Positions 1 through 8,347 are shown, counted from the stretch's first letter. The stretch is DNA of 12,023 nt from an uncultured Lachnospiraceae bacterium (GCA_900555005.1 USJM01000042.1:1-12023), one strand, 5' to 3'. Notes: generated by a model from the letters alone, not told the origin. Program-made: numbers and translations.

Positions 1-1789
1 CCTCGCTCAGTTCGAACTGTGTGAACTGAGCGCCTGTCTTCCCATCCAGGAGATACATCCGACCGCCACAGCTTGCATAGATCACATATCCGGTTCCATC
101 CTCGTTATAAACACAGACAGGGGACGACCATGCATAGAATGCCTTGTGTTCCCATTTTACCTCCCCTGTCTTTTTATCAAGGCAGGCCAGAACACCACCT
201 GAAGGCGTGCCCGTCATCGCGACTGTCACATAGATGTTGTCATCCAGACTGTCCCGGCCAACCGCGATTGTCGACTGGACACCGCCGGAGACCCCCTTCT
301 GAGAATAACAGTCATATTCCCGCTTCCAGATGATTTCACCCGTCTCCGCATCAATCTTCCAGATCGGAATCGGAGCGGTCGTATTGCTCCTCCACCCTAT
401 ATGAAAGGATGTCGATATGTACAGATACAGATGCCCATTCTCAGCCGACAGTACAGGGGTATCGTTGGTATCATCCAGCGTATCCTGGACCCAGACCAGC
501 TGCAGCGTATGCAGATCCATGCACATCAGGTTCCCGCCATTGTCCGCCACAAACAAATAGCCCTTGTATATGTCGCAGCTGTCCTCCATACCAAGCCAGT
601 ACTGCTGAACGCTCGTTCTTGTTCCCATGTAGTGCCATTTGACCACCTTGTCCGGATTGATCGAAATCTGTCCCGTCGTCTGGTCATATACAGTATTCAG
701 ATGGAAGAGATACAGGATGCCGTTTTCTCCGGGCCAGATCAGTGTATCGGTTTCCGCATCCACAAGTGGAGACGAATCAAAATAGCTCAGGTTTCCCCTG
801 AGTGAGAATTCATCGATCGCTCCGAATTCATACATGGTGCTCATGTCTACCAGATTCACGATAAATGCATGAGCTGTTCCTTCATTGCTGTCATATCCAG
901 CACCGACATAGAGGATCGGATATCCTCTGGGATCAAGCGCACCCGCGCCCTTGAAGGTCCACCCCAGATAGAGCGGATCCCTTGTCTTCTCCCCCGTTTC
1001 CATATCCAGGAAATAGACATATCCGTCCATACAGGCATAGATGACTTCGACCAGATCGTCCTTCTCCTTCGCCCAGTCGTACATTGCCATGTTCTTTTTC
1101 TGATTTCGGCTCCACCGCCTGAGAAGCGGCTGTCCAGTCCATCCGGACCCGGTCCAGGTAGCTGTGCCGACAGTCAGGCCACCGGTCTGCTGGGTCCAGA
1201 CTCCTTCAATGGAGGCATCCCGGATGTCTGCATGTCCATACGTCGGATCGTCACGGAAGTTGTTCCCCCGGAAGGTCACAATCCCGTCCACATCCGTATA
1301 ATCCTGCGGCATCCCGAACTGAATGTCCGTATCAGATACATACGTCGACGGATCATCCAGGACTTTCCCATTTACTTCGATTCCTGTCGATGCAATCAGA
1401 TTAGAAGGTCTGGTCGATTCCACCGCATGCGGGGAAAAAGGTACCTCTGTCTCTGGTTCTGCCGCCGGCTCCGACTCTGTCTCCACCCCAGACATCATGC
1501 CGCTTTCCGTCCCGATTCCGCCCGGCTCACCCAAGTGAGTACCGGCTGCGTTATACTTCGCCTGATGGATCAGATTCCAGGCGCCTTCCCATCCGCTTTC
1601 CAGGACCGTACAGATCTGCGAACGGCCTTCCCAGCAGAAAAATGCAGCCACCAGAACCGCCACAAGGATCAGCACATTCCTCATTGTATGTCTGGGCTTC
1701 AGACAACCCATGTCCTTGTAGGGTTTTGTCGCTGCATACCGGCTGTACAACCGATACTTTTCCTGCTCCGGGCTGCTCTCTCTGCTCAT
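1..1789 (-). CDS. Membrane-anchored PQQ-like beta-propeller protein, C-terminus beyond the window
   Basis: An uninterrupted minus-strand frame of about 596 codons starts at the ATG at 1789-1787 and is still open at the left edge, so the gene is partial. A GGGAGGGAG ribosome site lies about 9 bases upstream. Residues 1-36 are charged and probably cytoplasmic. Residues 37-53 (RNVLILVAVLVAAFFCW) form one membrane anchor. An acidic, Ser/Glu/Pro-rich linker follows at about 85-115. From about residue 160 there are repeated propeller-blade signatures: FRGNNFRDDPTYG, YVYFLDMETGEK, LWPGENG-like turns, GEIIWKREYD, LACLDKKTGEVKWEHKAFY and MYLLDGKTGA. The D-x-x-TGE-x-x-W pattern is typical of PQQ-type (BamB-like) blades. 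In Firmicutes such proteins are usually surface-exposed and of unknown function; nothing shows a real PQQ cofactor site or dehydrogenase activity. It is transcribed away from the Tad-type pair. I am confident of the fold and unsure of the role. Confidence 0.85.
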   Translation of the reverse strand, partial: MSRESSPEQEKYRLYSRYAATKPYKDMGCLKPRHTMRNVLILVAVLVAAFFCWEGRSQICTVLESGWEGAWNLIHQAKYNAAGTHLGEPGGIGTESGMMSGVETESEPAAEPETEVPFSPHAVESTRPSNLIASTGIEVNGKVLDDPSTYVSDTDIQFGMPQDYTDVDGIVTFRGNNFRDDPTYGHADIRDASIEGVWTQQTGGLTVGTATWTGSGWTGQPLLRRWSRNQKKNMAMYDWAKEKDDLVEVIYACMDGYVYFLDMETGEKTRDPLYLGWTFKGAGALDPRGYPILYVGAGYDSNEGTAHAFIVNLVDMSTMYEFGAIDEFSLRGNLSYFDSSPLVDAETDTLIWPGENGILYLFHLNTVYDQTTGQISINPDKVVKWHYMGTRTSVQQYWLGMEDSCDIYKGYLFVADNGGNLMCMDLHTLQLVWVQDTLDDTNDTPVLSAENGHLYLYISTSFHIGWRSNTTAPIPIWKIDAETGEIIWKREYDCYSQKGVSGGVQSTIAVGRDSLDDNIYVTVAMTGTPSGGVLACLDKKTGEVKWEHKAFYAWSSPVCVYNEDGTGYVIYASCGGRMYLLDGKTGAQFTQFELSE

Positions 1790-1830
1790 TGTCCGATACT
1801 CCCTCCCTTTATACCTGTTAAGGCCAGTCC

Positions 1831-1859
1831 ATTATCGCACCGCTGAAAAATCGCGTCAA
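1831..1859 (-). promoter_or_regulatory. Sigma-A-type promoter for the beta-propeller gene
   Basis: On the minus strand, TTGACG (1859-1854) and GATAAT (1836-1831) are separated by exactly 17 bases. Each hexamer has five of six consensus bases. Transcription would start near 1824, about 35 bases before the ATG at 1789. It lies in the 93-bp divergent gap shared with the prepilin peptidase gene. No comparably good plus-strand promoter is visible there. Confidence 0.6.
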
Positions 1860-1882
1860 ACATCGATATGAGGTAACCAGAC

Positions 1883-2569
1883 ATGCTCCCACCCGATCTG
1901 CTGTTCCTGCTCTCCTTTTCAATGGGCTGCGCCCTTTATGACCTGAAAACCGGAAAGATCCCGAATTTTTTCGTGCTCTGCGGACTTCTGTGCGGCTCTG
2001 CCACACTGCTTCTATCCTGTGCCGGAGCTTCCCTGAGCACGATTTTCCGGATCCGCTTTCCTGTTTTCAATCTCGCTCAGTCGGATCCAGCCAGCTGCAT
2101 CCTGGGCTTCCTGCTGCCATACCTCCTCTTCGGACTTCCCGTCCTCCTCGGTATGATCGGCGGAGGCGACGTCAAGCTGCTGTCCGTCTCCGGTCTGTTT
2201 CTAGGCGCAGAAGCCGTATGGAACGTGATCCAGACCTCTGTCCTGATCGGTGCCGTCTATGCGGGGTTCGTTCTGGTTCGTCACCGCAATGGATATCAGC
2301 GGTTTATGTTTCTCCGGAACTATCTCTGCGAGGTAGCATCTGTACTCCGCAGCCGCCAAACTCCCCCGGCCAGTCTTCCTGCCGTTTCGCACCCCAGCCT
2401 GTCCCTTTCAAGTATCCATCCTTCCGGGGCAGCACATGCCGGCCCTCTGCTCTCTCATCCCCGCCTGCGCCGCTATCGCAGCGCGGGGACGGCAGATGCT
2501 GAATTCTGCTTCTCCGTCCCGATCTTTCTGGCACTTCTTGTTCACACCCTGCTGGCGCAGTTTCCATGA
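1883..2569 (+). CDS. Type IV prepilin peptidase (A24 family, CpaA/TadV-like)
   Basis: The 228-residue protein is a polytopic membrane aspartic protease that would cleave the leader of type IV/Flp-type prepilins at the cytoplasmic membrane face. Two A24 signatures are present: D20 in ALYDLKTGKIPN and D96 in GMIGGGDVKLL, the two catalytic aspartates of the family. Hydrophobic segments cover roughly residues 4-18, 30-50, 71-92, 100-138 and 207-225. The C-terminal segment FCFSVPIFLALLV resembles the last helix of clostridial CpaA-type enzymes. There is no N-terminal methylase-type domain, as expected for the short CpaA/TadV class. Residues about 150-200 form a Ser/Pro/Ala-rich hydrophilic linker longer than usual. 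The ATG is preceded by GAGG about 9 bases upstream. It is followed after 30 bp by the TadZ-like gene, which supports a Tad/Flp role. No prepilin substrate is encoded in the window. Confidence 0.85.
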   Translation: MLPPDLLFLLSFSMGCALYDLKTGKIPNFFVLCGLLCGSATLLLSCAGASLSTIFRIRFPVFNLAQSDPASCILGFLLPYLLFGLPVLLGMIGGGDVKLLSVSGLFLGAEAVWNVIQTSVLIGAVYAGFVLVRHRNGYQRFMFLRNYLCEVASVLRSRQTPPASLPAVSHPSLSLSSIHPSGAAHAGPLLSHPRLRRYRSAGTADAEFCFSVPIFLALLVHTLLAQFP

Positions 2570-2599
2570 ACGTCTTTCACCATCACCAGAGGAGGTCTT

Positions 2600-3715
2600 A
2601 TGACAGAAACCAAAAAAATCTTTGCGATCTGCGATCTGGATGAACATTATGTCGTCCGGCTCGCGAACTACCTCACTGAAAAAAAGGCTGTTCCTTTCGA
2701 GATACTTGCCTTTACAAACCTTGACAGTCTCGCGATCTATGCCGGGGCACACCCAATCGAAATTCTCCTGATTTCGCGACAAGCGCTGAATGAAAAGGTC
2801 AAGGAGCTGAATATCAGACGAATTCTGCTGCTAAGCGACAGCGATGAATTTGCCCGCCAGCTCGCAGCGTCCCCGGATGACTTCCTTCATATCCCTGATG
2901 AGGAAGACACTGCATCATCCATTTCCTACCCGTCCATCCGGAAGTTCCAGTCCTCCGAGAACATCGCCAGGGAAGTCATGAGCTATTACACGGAGGGCCG
3001 CCTGGGACTTTCCAAGAAGCTTCAGGAAATCAGCACATCCATCTACGCTGTCCACTCCCCGATCGCCCGCTGCGGAAAAACGCTGTTCTCACTGACTCTA
3101 TCGGAAATTCTGGGCGAAAAAAAGAAGACCCTCTACCTGAATCTGGAAAATTACAGCGGCTTTGAAGCCCTTTTCGGTCAGACATACCGGTCTGACCTGA
3201 CCGACCTCGTCTACCTTTCCAGAAAAAATGAAGGGAGTCTTCCTCTAAAACTTGAACATGTCATCCGCCCGCTTCGGAACGCCGACTACATTCCTCCGGC
3301 TTTCTTCCCCGGTGACCTGAGAGAGATTCATGCCGGAGAATGGATTTCCTTTCTCACTTCCACCGCTGCTTTTATGGAGTATCGGGCAATTGTCCTCGAT
3401 ATCGGAAGCGAGCCGTCCGGTATCCCCGACCTTCTCTCATCCGCCGCCCACATCTACATGCCTGTGCTTCCCGATCCACTATCCCGGGCAAAAATCTCAC
3501 AGTATGAAAAGGATATGGAAGCCTTGTCCTTCAGTCCGCTGATGGACAGAACCGTCCGGCTGTACCTTCCGGAAGTTTCCGTCCGCGGAGGCGGAAGCGA
3601 ATTCCTGGACCATCTGATCAGCAGTGATATGGGGCGCTATGTCCGAAGACTGCTCTCCGAGGAAGCCATGCAGGCGTGTACGCCTCCCCGGCATCAGACA
3701 GCGATGCAGCCCTGA
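2600..3715 (+). CDS. TadZ/CpaE-like pilus-assembly ATPase (MinD/ParA superfamily)
   Basis: The 371-residue protein starts at an ATG with a strong GAGGAGG site 4-5 bases upstream. Residues about 5-100 (FAICDLDEHYVVRLANYL, EILLISR, RRILLLSDSDEF) form an alternating hydrophobic pattern like the degenerate receiver domain of CpaE/TadZ proteins. Residues 148-370 resemble a MinD-type ATPase. They contain a P-loop-like SPIARCGKT (153-161, K160), followed by TLYLNLENYSGFEALFG and a Walker-B-like AIVLDIG (263-269). The signature lysine normally found near the start of the MinD deviant P-loop (KGGxGKT) is isoleucine here. In Tad systems TadZ localises the pilus machine at a cell site. The gene lies 30 bp after the prepilin peptidase, very probably in one transcript. 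The ATPase CpaF and the TadB/TadC platform genes do not follow; a convergent gpsA begins 12 bp downstream, with no terminator in between. TadZ/CpaE is the best call; a generic ParA-like ATPase is the alternative. Confidence 0.75.
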   Translation: MTETKKIFAICDLDEHYVVRLANYLTEKKAVPFEILAFTNLDSLAIYAGAHPIEILLISRQALNEKVKELNIRRILLLSDSDEFARQLAASPDDFLHIPDEEDTASSISYPSIRKFQSSENIAREVMSYYTEGRLGLSKKLQEISTSIYAVHSPIARCGKTLFSLTLSEILGEKKKTLYLNLENYSGFEALFGQTYRSDLTDLVYLSRKNEGSLPLKLEHVIRPLRNADYIPPAFFPGDLREIHAGEWISFLTSTAAFMEYRAIVLDIGSEPSGIPDLLSSAAHIYMPVLPDPLSRAKISQYEKDMEALSFSPLMDRTVRLYLPEVSVRGGGSEFLDHLISSDMGRYVRRLLSEEAMQACTPPRHQTAMQP

Positions 3716-3727
3716 TCCTCCCCGTTG

Positions 3728-4750
3728 TCAGGAACGGATATAGTCCTGCTCAGACTTCGGCGGCCGGGTCATCAGGTTCCGAACTGTCTCCCTCGGATCC
3801 GCACCGTGGTTGATCACAGCATCGACGGCGTCAACAAGCGGCATCTCCACACCATACTTTTTCTCCAGCTCCAGCGCTGCAGGTATGGCATTGATGCCTT
3901 CGACAACCATCCCGACCTTCTTCACAGCCTGGTCCGGCTTCATTCCCTGCCCGATCAGGTGCCCGCAGCGATTGTTTCTGGAATGCTCGGACGTCGCTGT
4001 GACAATCAGGTCTCCGATTCCTGCCAGACCGTAGAAGGTCTCCGCCTTGCATCCCATCTTCAGGCCAAGCATCGTAATCTCATGCATGCCGCGTGTGATC
4101 AGCGCTGCCTTCGTGTTGTCACCATATCCAAGCCCGAGTGCGATCCCGGACGCAAGTGCAATGATATTCTTCAGGGCGCCACAGAGTTCAATGCCCAGTA
4201 CATCGTCATTCGTATAGACGCGCATGACATCATTCATAAAGACTTTCTGGACATATTCTGCCGTCTTCATATCTGTGCAGGACGCGACAATCGTCGTCGG
4301 AAGATCCAGTGAGACCTCCTCCGCATGGGTCGGGCCGGACAGCGCGACCAGCCTGACAGACGAATGTTTTCCGTCTTTGCCAAGCTCATCTCCAATCACC
4401 TGCGTCAGGGTAAACAGCGTATCCGGCTCAATTCCCTTCGCCACATCGACAATCACCTGTCCATCCGGGATATACGGAGCCGCCTTCCTTGCTGTTGACC
4501 GGACAAAGACAGAGGGCACTGCAAAAAGAAGAATATCCTTTCCCGTGCATACCTCCTCGATGTCCTTTGTAAAGACAATCGAATCCGGAATGATCATACC
4601 CGGCAGATTCGGGTGTCTCCTCGTCTTGCTGTATTCCTCCACTTCTTTCGGAAGGGCGGACCACACCATCACATCATAGCCCATGTTTGAAAGCATTCTG
4701 GCAAGCGCCATTCCCCATGTACCTGCTCCGAGGACTCCAATCTTTACCAT
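3728..4750 (-). CDS. gpsA: Glycerol-3-phosphate dehydrogenase [NAD(P)+]
   Basis: The enzyme reduces dihydroxyacetone phosphate to sn-glycerol-3-phosphate in the cytoplasm, the first step towards phospholipids. The 340-residue product has the usual family length. The N-terminal Rossmann motif is GAGTWG (8-13). It is followed by LLFAVPS (75-80), the DVAKGIE block with conserved lysine K105, SGPTHAEE (138-145), and the catalytic block GALKNIIALASGI with K194. The C-terminal helical domain has GDLIVTATSEHSRNNRCG (about 246-263). The frame is open 19 codons further upstream. I chose the ATG at 4750 because the protein then begins MVKIGVLGAG like its relatives, with GAGAGG about 8-10 bases upstream and a promoter correctly placed ahead of it. 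The gene converges on the TadZ-like gene with a 12-bp gap. No lesion is seen. Confidence 0.96.
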   Translation of the reverse strand: MVKIGVLGAGTWGMALARMLSNMGYDVMVWSALPKEVEEYSKTRRHPNLPGMIIPDSIVFTKDIEEVCTGKDILLFAVPSVFVRSTARKAAPYIPDGQVIVDVAKGIEPDTLFTLTQVIGDELGKDGKHSSVRLVALSGPTHAEEVSLDLPTTIVASCTDMKTAEYVQKVFMNDVMRVYTNDDVLGIELCGALKNIIALASGIALGLGYGDNTKAALITRGMHEITMLGLKMGCKAETFYGLAGIGDLIVTATSEHSRNNRCGHLIGQGMKPDQAVKKVGMVVEGINAIPAALELEKKYGVEMPLVDAVDAVINHGADPRETVRNLMTRPPKSEQDYIRS

Positions 4751-4794
4751 ATCTCTATTCCTCTCTGCGAACCCAAACCTGCACCGACAAAAGC

Positions 4795-4823
4795 ATTCTA
4801 CCATCATTCCAAGACGGGGGCAA
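4795..4823 (-). promoter_or_regulatory. Probable gpsA promoter
   Basis: On the minus strand, TTGCCC (4823-4818) and TAGAAT (4800-4795) are separated by 17 bases. The -10 has five of six consensus bases and the -35 has four of six. Transcription would begin near 4788, giving a leader of about 38 bases before the gpsA ATG. A repeat array begins about 20 bp upstream of the -35. gpsA may also receive read-through from the exporter gene, since no terminator separates them. Confidence 0.5.
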
Positions 4824-4845
4824 ACTGCACCCTTCTGCTGCCTTC

Positions 4846-4937
4846 GATCCCCTCCGCCTGCTCTCGATCTGCCTCTGATCTGCTTCGATCTGCTTTGATC
4901 TGCCTCTATCTGCTCTCGATCTGTTTCGATCTGTCCT
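4846..4937. repeat. Phased 10-11 bp tandem repeat array upstream of gpsA
   Basis: A run of about seven clear and two degenerate units has plus-strand consensus GATCTGCYTC (minus strand GARGCAGATC). Unit starts fall at 4866, 4877, 4887, 4897, 4907, 4918 and 4928, spaced 11, 10, 10, 10, 11 and 10 bp. Older-looking units begin near 4846 and 4856. The mean spacing is about 10.4 bp, close to one DNA helical turn. Most units carry GATC. The array lies in the 220-bp gap between the exporter stop and gpsA and just upstream of the proposed gpsA promoter. The remainder of that gap shows no gene. Short plus-strand frames across it simply translate the repeat. Confidence 0.8.
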
Positions 4938-4970
4938 TAATATGCCCTCAACCTGTCTTCCACCCCTACG

Positions 4971-6369
4971 TCAGCATTCCTTCTTCTCAGATACCGGCGC
5001 TGCCGGAATCTCGCCCGGCTCCTTCCTTGCCTTCAGCTGCTTCAGGAATGAAACCGCGAACGGGACTGAGATCAGGGCTGCGGTGATATCTGAAATCGGC
5101 TGTGCGATCTCAATTCCTGTCAGACCGAGATAAAGCGGAAGGAGCTCGATCAGCGGAATGAAGCAGAGCCCCGTTCGAAGCGCGGATAGAAAAAGCGCCC
5201 TTCCACTTTTCCCGATACTCTGGAACATCATGTTAATCGGAACCGACAACGGCTGAAACAGTGCGGACACACAGGCCCATCTCAGAGCAACGGTTCCGAT
5301 TTCAATCACCTCCGGATCGTTGCGGAACCAGGTGATGATCGGCTGCGCAAAAATCATACAGACGACGGCAAACACGGACAACAGGCCTGCGGCCATTTTC
5401 ACTGTGAAATGGAAGCTTTCGCGCACACGCTGGTACTTCCGTGCTCCATAGTTGAAGGAAATGACAGGCTGCATGCCCTGCCCCGTCCCGATCGCGCAGG
5501 CGCCGATGAAGAAGCTCATTCTGCCTACGATACTCATCGCTGCAATGGCCGGATCGCCGTACACCTTCGCCTGCTGATTCAGCAGGATGGTACTGGCCGC
5601 ATTCAGCCCCTGGCGCAGAAGACTGGGCGATCCGACCTTCATGATCTCCCAGTACGTTGAAAGCTCCGTGCTGATACGGTGCGGCGAGACATCTGTAACG
5701 GTGATATGGATGTAGAACATTGAAAGAAGAATCAGAAAACTGATGATCTGAGAAAGGCAGGTAGACAGCCCGGCGCCGGACACCCCCATCCCAAAGCCGA
5801 ACATCAGGATCGGATCGCCGATCATATTCAGGATTCCGCCGGTTGTCAGGCCAATCATCGCGTACATCGCCCTGCCCTCATAGCGAAGCAGGTTGTTCAG
5901 CGTACAGCTTGCGGACAGAAACGGGCCGGCAATCAGAATCCAGACGGCATACTGACGGGCGTACGGAAGGATGGTCTTGGTGCTGCCCAGAAAATACAGA
6001 ACCCGGTTCAGATTCAGATAGAAGGCCAGTGACAAAAGCGTTCCCAGAAGGGAGGACAGGAAAAATGTACTTGCCGCGAACATCTTTGCCTTTTCAGGGC
6101 TCTTCGCCCCGAGAAACCTTGCAACAAAACTTCCTGCGCCATGTCCGCACATGAATCCGATGGCCTGATAGAAGGTCATGAACGCGAAGACAATCCCAAC
6201 GAGATGTCCCGAGCCGCGAGACAAAGTACGTATCTGCAGTATTGTAGATGTTTGTCACAAGCATGCTGATAATCGTCGGGAACGCCAGCGTTCCGATCAG
6301 CTTCCCGATGGGTGTCTGCGTCATCCGAATGTACTGCTTCCTTGTCTGCTCTTCATTTTGATTCTGCAT
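4971..6369 (-). CDS. MATE-family multidrug/cation antiporter, interrupted by one frameshift
   Basis: Two overlapping frames together encode one MATE exporter of about 466 residues, close to the family's usual 450. Members are inner-membrane proteins with 12 helices that export drugs or metabolites using Na+ or H+ gradients. The first frame starts at the ATG at 6369 (AAGGAA about 9 bases upstream). It carries the family N-terminus: IGKLIGTLAFPTIISML and YNTADTYFVSRLGTS. The second frame resumes with VGIVFAFMTFYQAIGFMCGHGAGSF and continues through GDPILMFGFGMGVSGAGLST, SPSLLRQGLNAAST and GTGQGMQPVISFNYGA to the stop at 4971. The switch lies near 6200-6212, where relatives have about four residues between LGTS and VGIV. 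Two bases (or 2 modulo 3, such as 11) are missing, or one is extra. Without correction the protein would stop after about 90 residues. It follows aspS behind a terminator; I see no clear promoter of its own. Substrate unknown. Confidence 0.85.
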
Positions 6370-6417
6370 ACCATGATTCCTTCATTCCTGTGGGACTGCC
6401 GCTCCACCACAGACAAC

Positions 6418-6450
6418 AGAGCGGCAGAGCCTGATTCTCTCTGCCGCTTT
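6418..6450 (-). terminator. Hairpin terminator candidate after aspS
   Basis: A perfect 10-bp inverted repeat, AGCGGCAGAG / CTCTGCCGCT, encloses a 9-base loop. It extends outward by one G-T and one A-T pair. It begins about 20 bases past the aspS stop and precedes the exporter start. The minus-strand tail after the stem (CTGTTGTCTG) is only moderately T-rich. On plus the stem ends in TTT. It may therefore act in both directions, weakly. Confidence 0.55.
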
Positions 6451-6470
6451 CATGTCTTCCGTATTTCCTG

Positions 6471-8255
6471 TTACTCCGCTTCTTCGTCTTCCTCAGCCGT
6501 GCACCGGATGTGAAGCTCATCCAGCTGCTGCTGCGTTACCTCGGAGGGCGCTCCCATCATGACATCCTGCGCAGTTTTATTCATCGGGAACGGAATGACT
6601 TCCCGGATGGAATCCTCCCCTGCCAGAAGCATAACCATGCGGTCAATGCCTGGCGCGATGCCGGCATGAGGCGGTGCCCCGTAAGTGAAGGCATTGTACA
6701 TCGCCGGGAATCTCTTCTTGACATCTTCCTCGCCGAGACGAACCATCTCGAATGCCTTGACCATAATCTCCGGATCATGGTTCCGGACCGCTCCTGATGA
6801 AAGCTCGATGCCGTTGCAGACGATATCGTACTGGTCCGCCATGATCGAAAGAGGATCGATTTCACCTCTCTCCGCCTTCAGCAGGGTCTCAAGCCCGCCG
6901 CTCGGCATGGAGAACGGATTATGGCAGAACTCCAGCTCTCCGGACTCCTCGCCGATCTCATACATCGGGAAGTCCACAATCCAGCAGAATGCATACTGTT
7001 CTTTGTCCATATGGCCGGGAACTGCCGCGCCAAGCGTCTTGACCAGAACACCTGCCGTCTTCTGCGCCTGGGAAAGCTTTCCTGACGAAAGCGCAACAAA
7101 GTCACCCGGCTTCAGATTCAGCTTTGCAAATACCTGCTCCCTGATCGGTTGACAAACTTTGAGATGCCGCCGACCAGCTCTCCCTGCTCGTCCACACGGA
7201 ACCAGTATGGTTTGTCACCTGCCTGAACTTCAACGCCTGCCAGCGTCTTGTCGATGAACTTTCTGGTCTCATTGAACCCGCTCACCACACTGCCTTGACA
7301 ACGCCGCTCTCAAACGGTCCGAAGCCACAGCCGCCCAGCACATCGGTCACATCCTGGACATACAGATCAATTCTCAGATCCGGTTTGTCTGTTCCATACT
7401 TGTCCATCGCTTCCCTGTATGGAATCCGGAGGAATGGAGCCTCAGACGCCCTGTCATAGGTGCCGTATTTCGCAAACACCGGCGGAAGGACGTCCTCCAT
7501 CACCTGGAATACATCCTCCGGCTTGCAAACGCCATCTCCATATCCAGCTGATAGAACTCGCCCGGTGAACGATCCCCGCGGGCATCCTCATCGCGGAAAC
7601 AGGGGGCAATCTGGAAATAGCGATCAAAGCCCGCTGTCATAAGCAGCTGCTTGAACTGCTGCGGGGCCTGCGGCAGCGCATAAAACTTTCCGGGGTGCTT
7701 CCTTGCAGGAACCAGGTAGTCTCTCGCGCCTTCCGGGCTGGAGGCCGTCAGAATCGGCGTTGTGATCTCCATGAAGCCATGATCCGTCATCGCCTGCCTG
7801 AGCGCTGCCACAACCTGGCAGCGGAGTATAATATTCTTCTTCACCTCCGGATTGCGGAGATCCAGATAACGGTATTTCAGCCGCTGGGACTCATCCGCCT
7901 CACGGCTGCGGTTGATCTCAAAAGGAAGCTCGCTGTGGAAACACTTTCCAAGCACTGTCACCTTCTGCGGGACAACCTCGATCTCGCCGGTTGCCTGCTT
8001 TTTGTTCTTGGAGCTTCTCTCCCGGACCGTTCCGGTCACCTGGATCGTGGATTCCTTCGTGATATCCCTGAAGAGTCTTACCATCTCTTCTGTCTCGGCA
8101 ACGACCTGCGTGGTTCCGTAAAAATCCCTCACGACAACGAACGCAAGACCGGCAGAAACAACACGCATATTCTCAAGCCAGCCTGCAAGCGTGACCGTCT
8201 TTCCAACATCCCCAATGCGAAGCTCGCCACATGTGTGCGTACGCGACTGCATCAT
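6471..8255 (-). CDS. aspS: Aspartyl-tRNA synthetase, reading frame broken at three sites
   Basis: This class IIb synthetase charges tRNA-Asp with aspartate in the cytoplasm. With three bases restored, the product is about 595 residues, a normal bacterial length. It starts at the ATG at 8255 (AGGAGG six bases upstream; the next codon is also ATG). The N-terminal OB-fold tRNA-binding domain covers about residues 1-105. Class II motifs follow: [11 protein letters not shown] (about 126-135), the motif 2 loop [15 protein letters not shown] (about 220-234), and motif 3 in [22 protein letters not shown] near the C-terminus. The bacterial insertion domain lies between. The frame breaks are near 7519-7526 (MEMAFA to [11 protein letters not shown]), 7284-7290 (GVVKAV to [10 protein letters not shown]) and 7146-7152 (GGISKFV to [10 protein letters not shown]). 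Each is repaired by adding one base, at or beside a short run of identical bases. All catalytic blocks are otherwise intact. This favours sequence error over a true pseudogene. Confidence 0.92.
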
Positions 8256-8347
8256 ACTCTACCTCCTGACGCGGGCCTGAACTTCCGCACAGACGCCCCT
8301 GCTGACGACCTGAAAGAACCCCCGCCTTGAATTTTCACACTCCGGAT

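Noticed and set aside
869..1846. Long plus-strand frame (325 codons), with others at 73-333 and 401-805
   Set aside because: These lie antisense to the uninterrupted beta-propeller gene. Their translations are low-complexity, rich in His, Arg, Pro and Cys, with no recognisable motif or proper ribosome site.
4751..4807. 19-residue N-terminal extension of gpsA
   Set aside because: The extension is Cys/Arg-rich and unlike the family, the proposed -10 falls inside it, and the ATG at 4750 has its own ribosome site and canonical N-terminus.
4846..4937. CRISPR array
   Set aside because: The units are 10-11 bp with no spacers between them. This is a simple tandem repeat, not a repeat-spacer array.
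8256..8347. T-box riboswitch ahead of aspS
   Set aside because: The leader is only about 86 bases from the likely transcription start, and no T-box consensus or specifier stem is visible.
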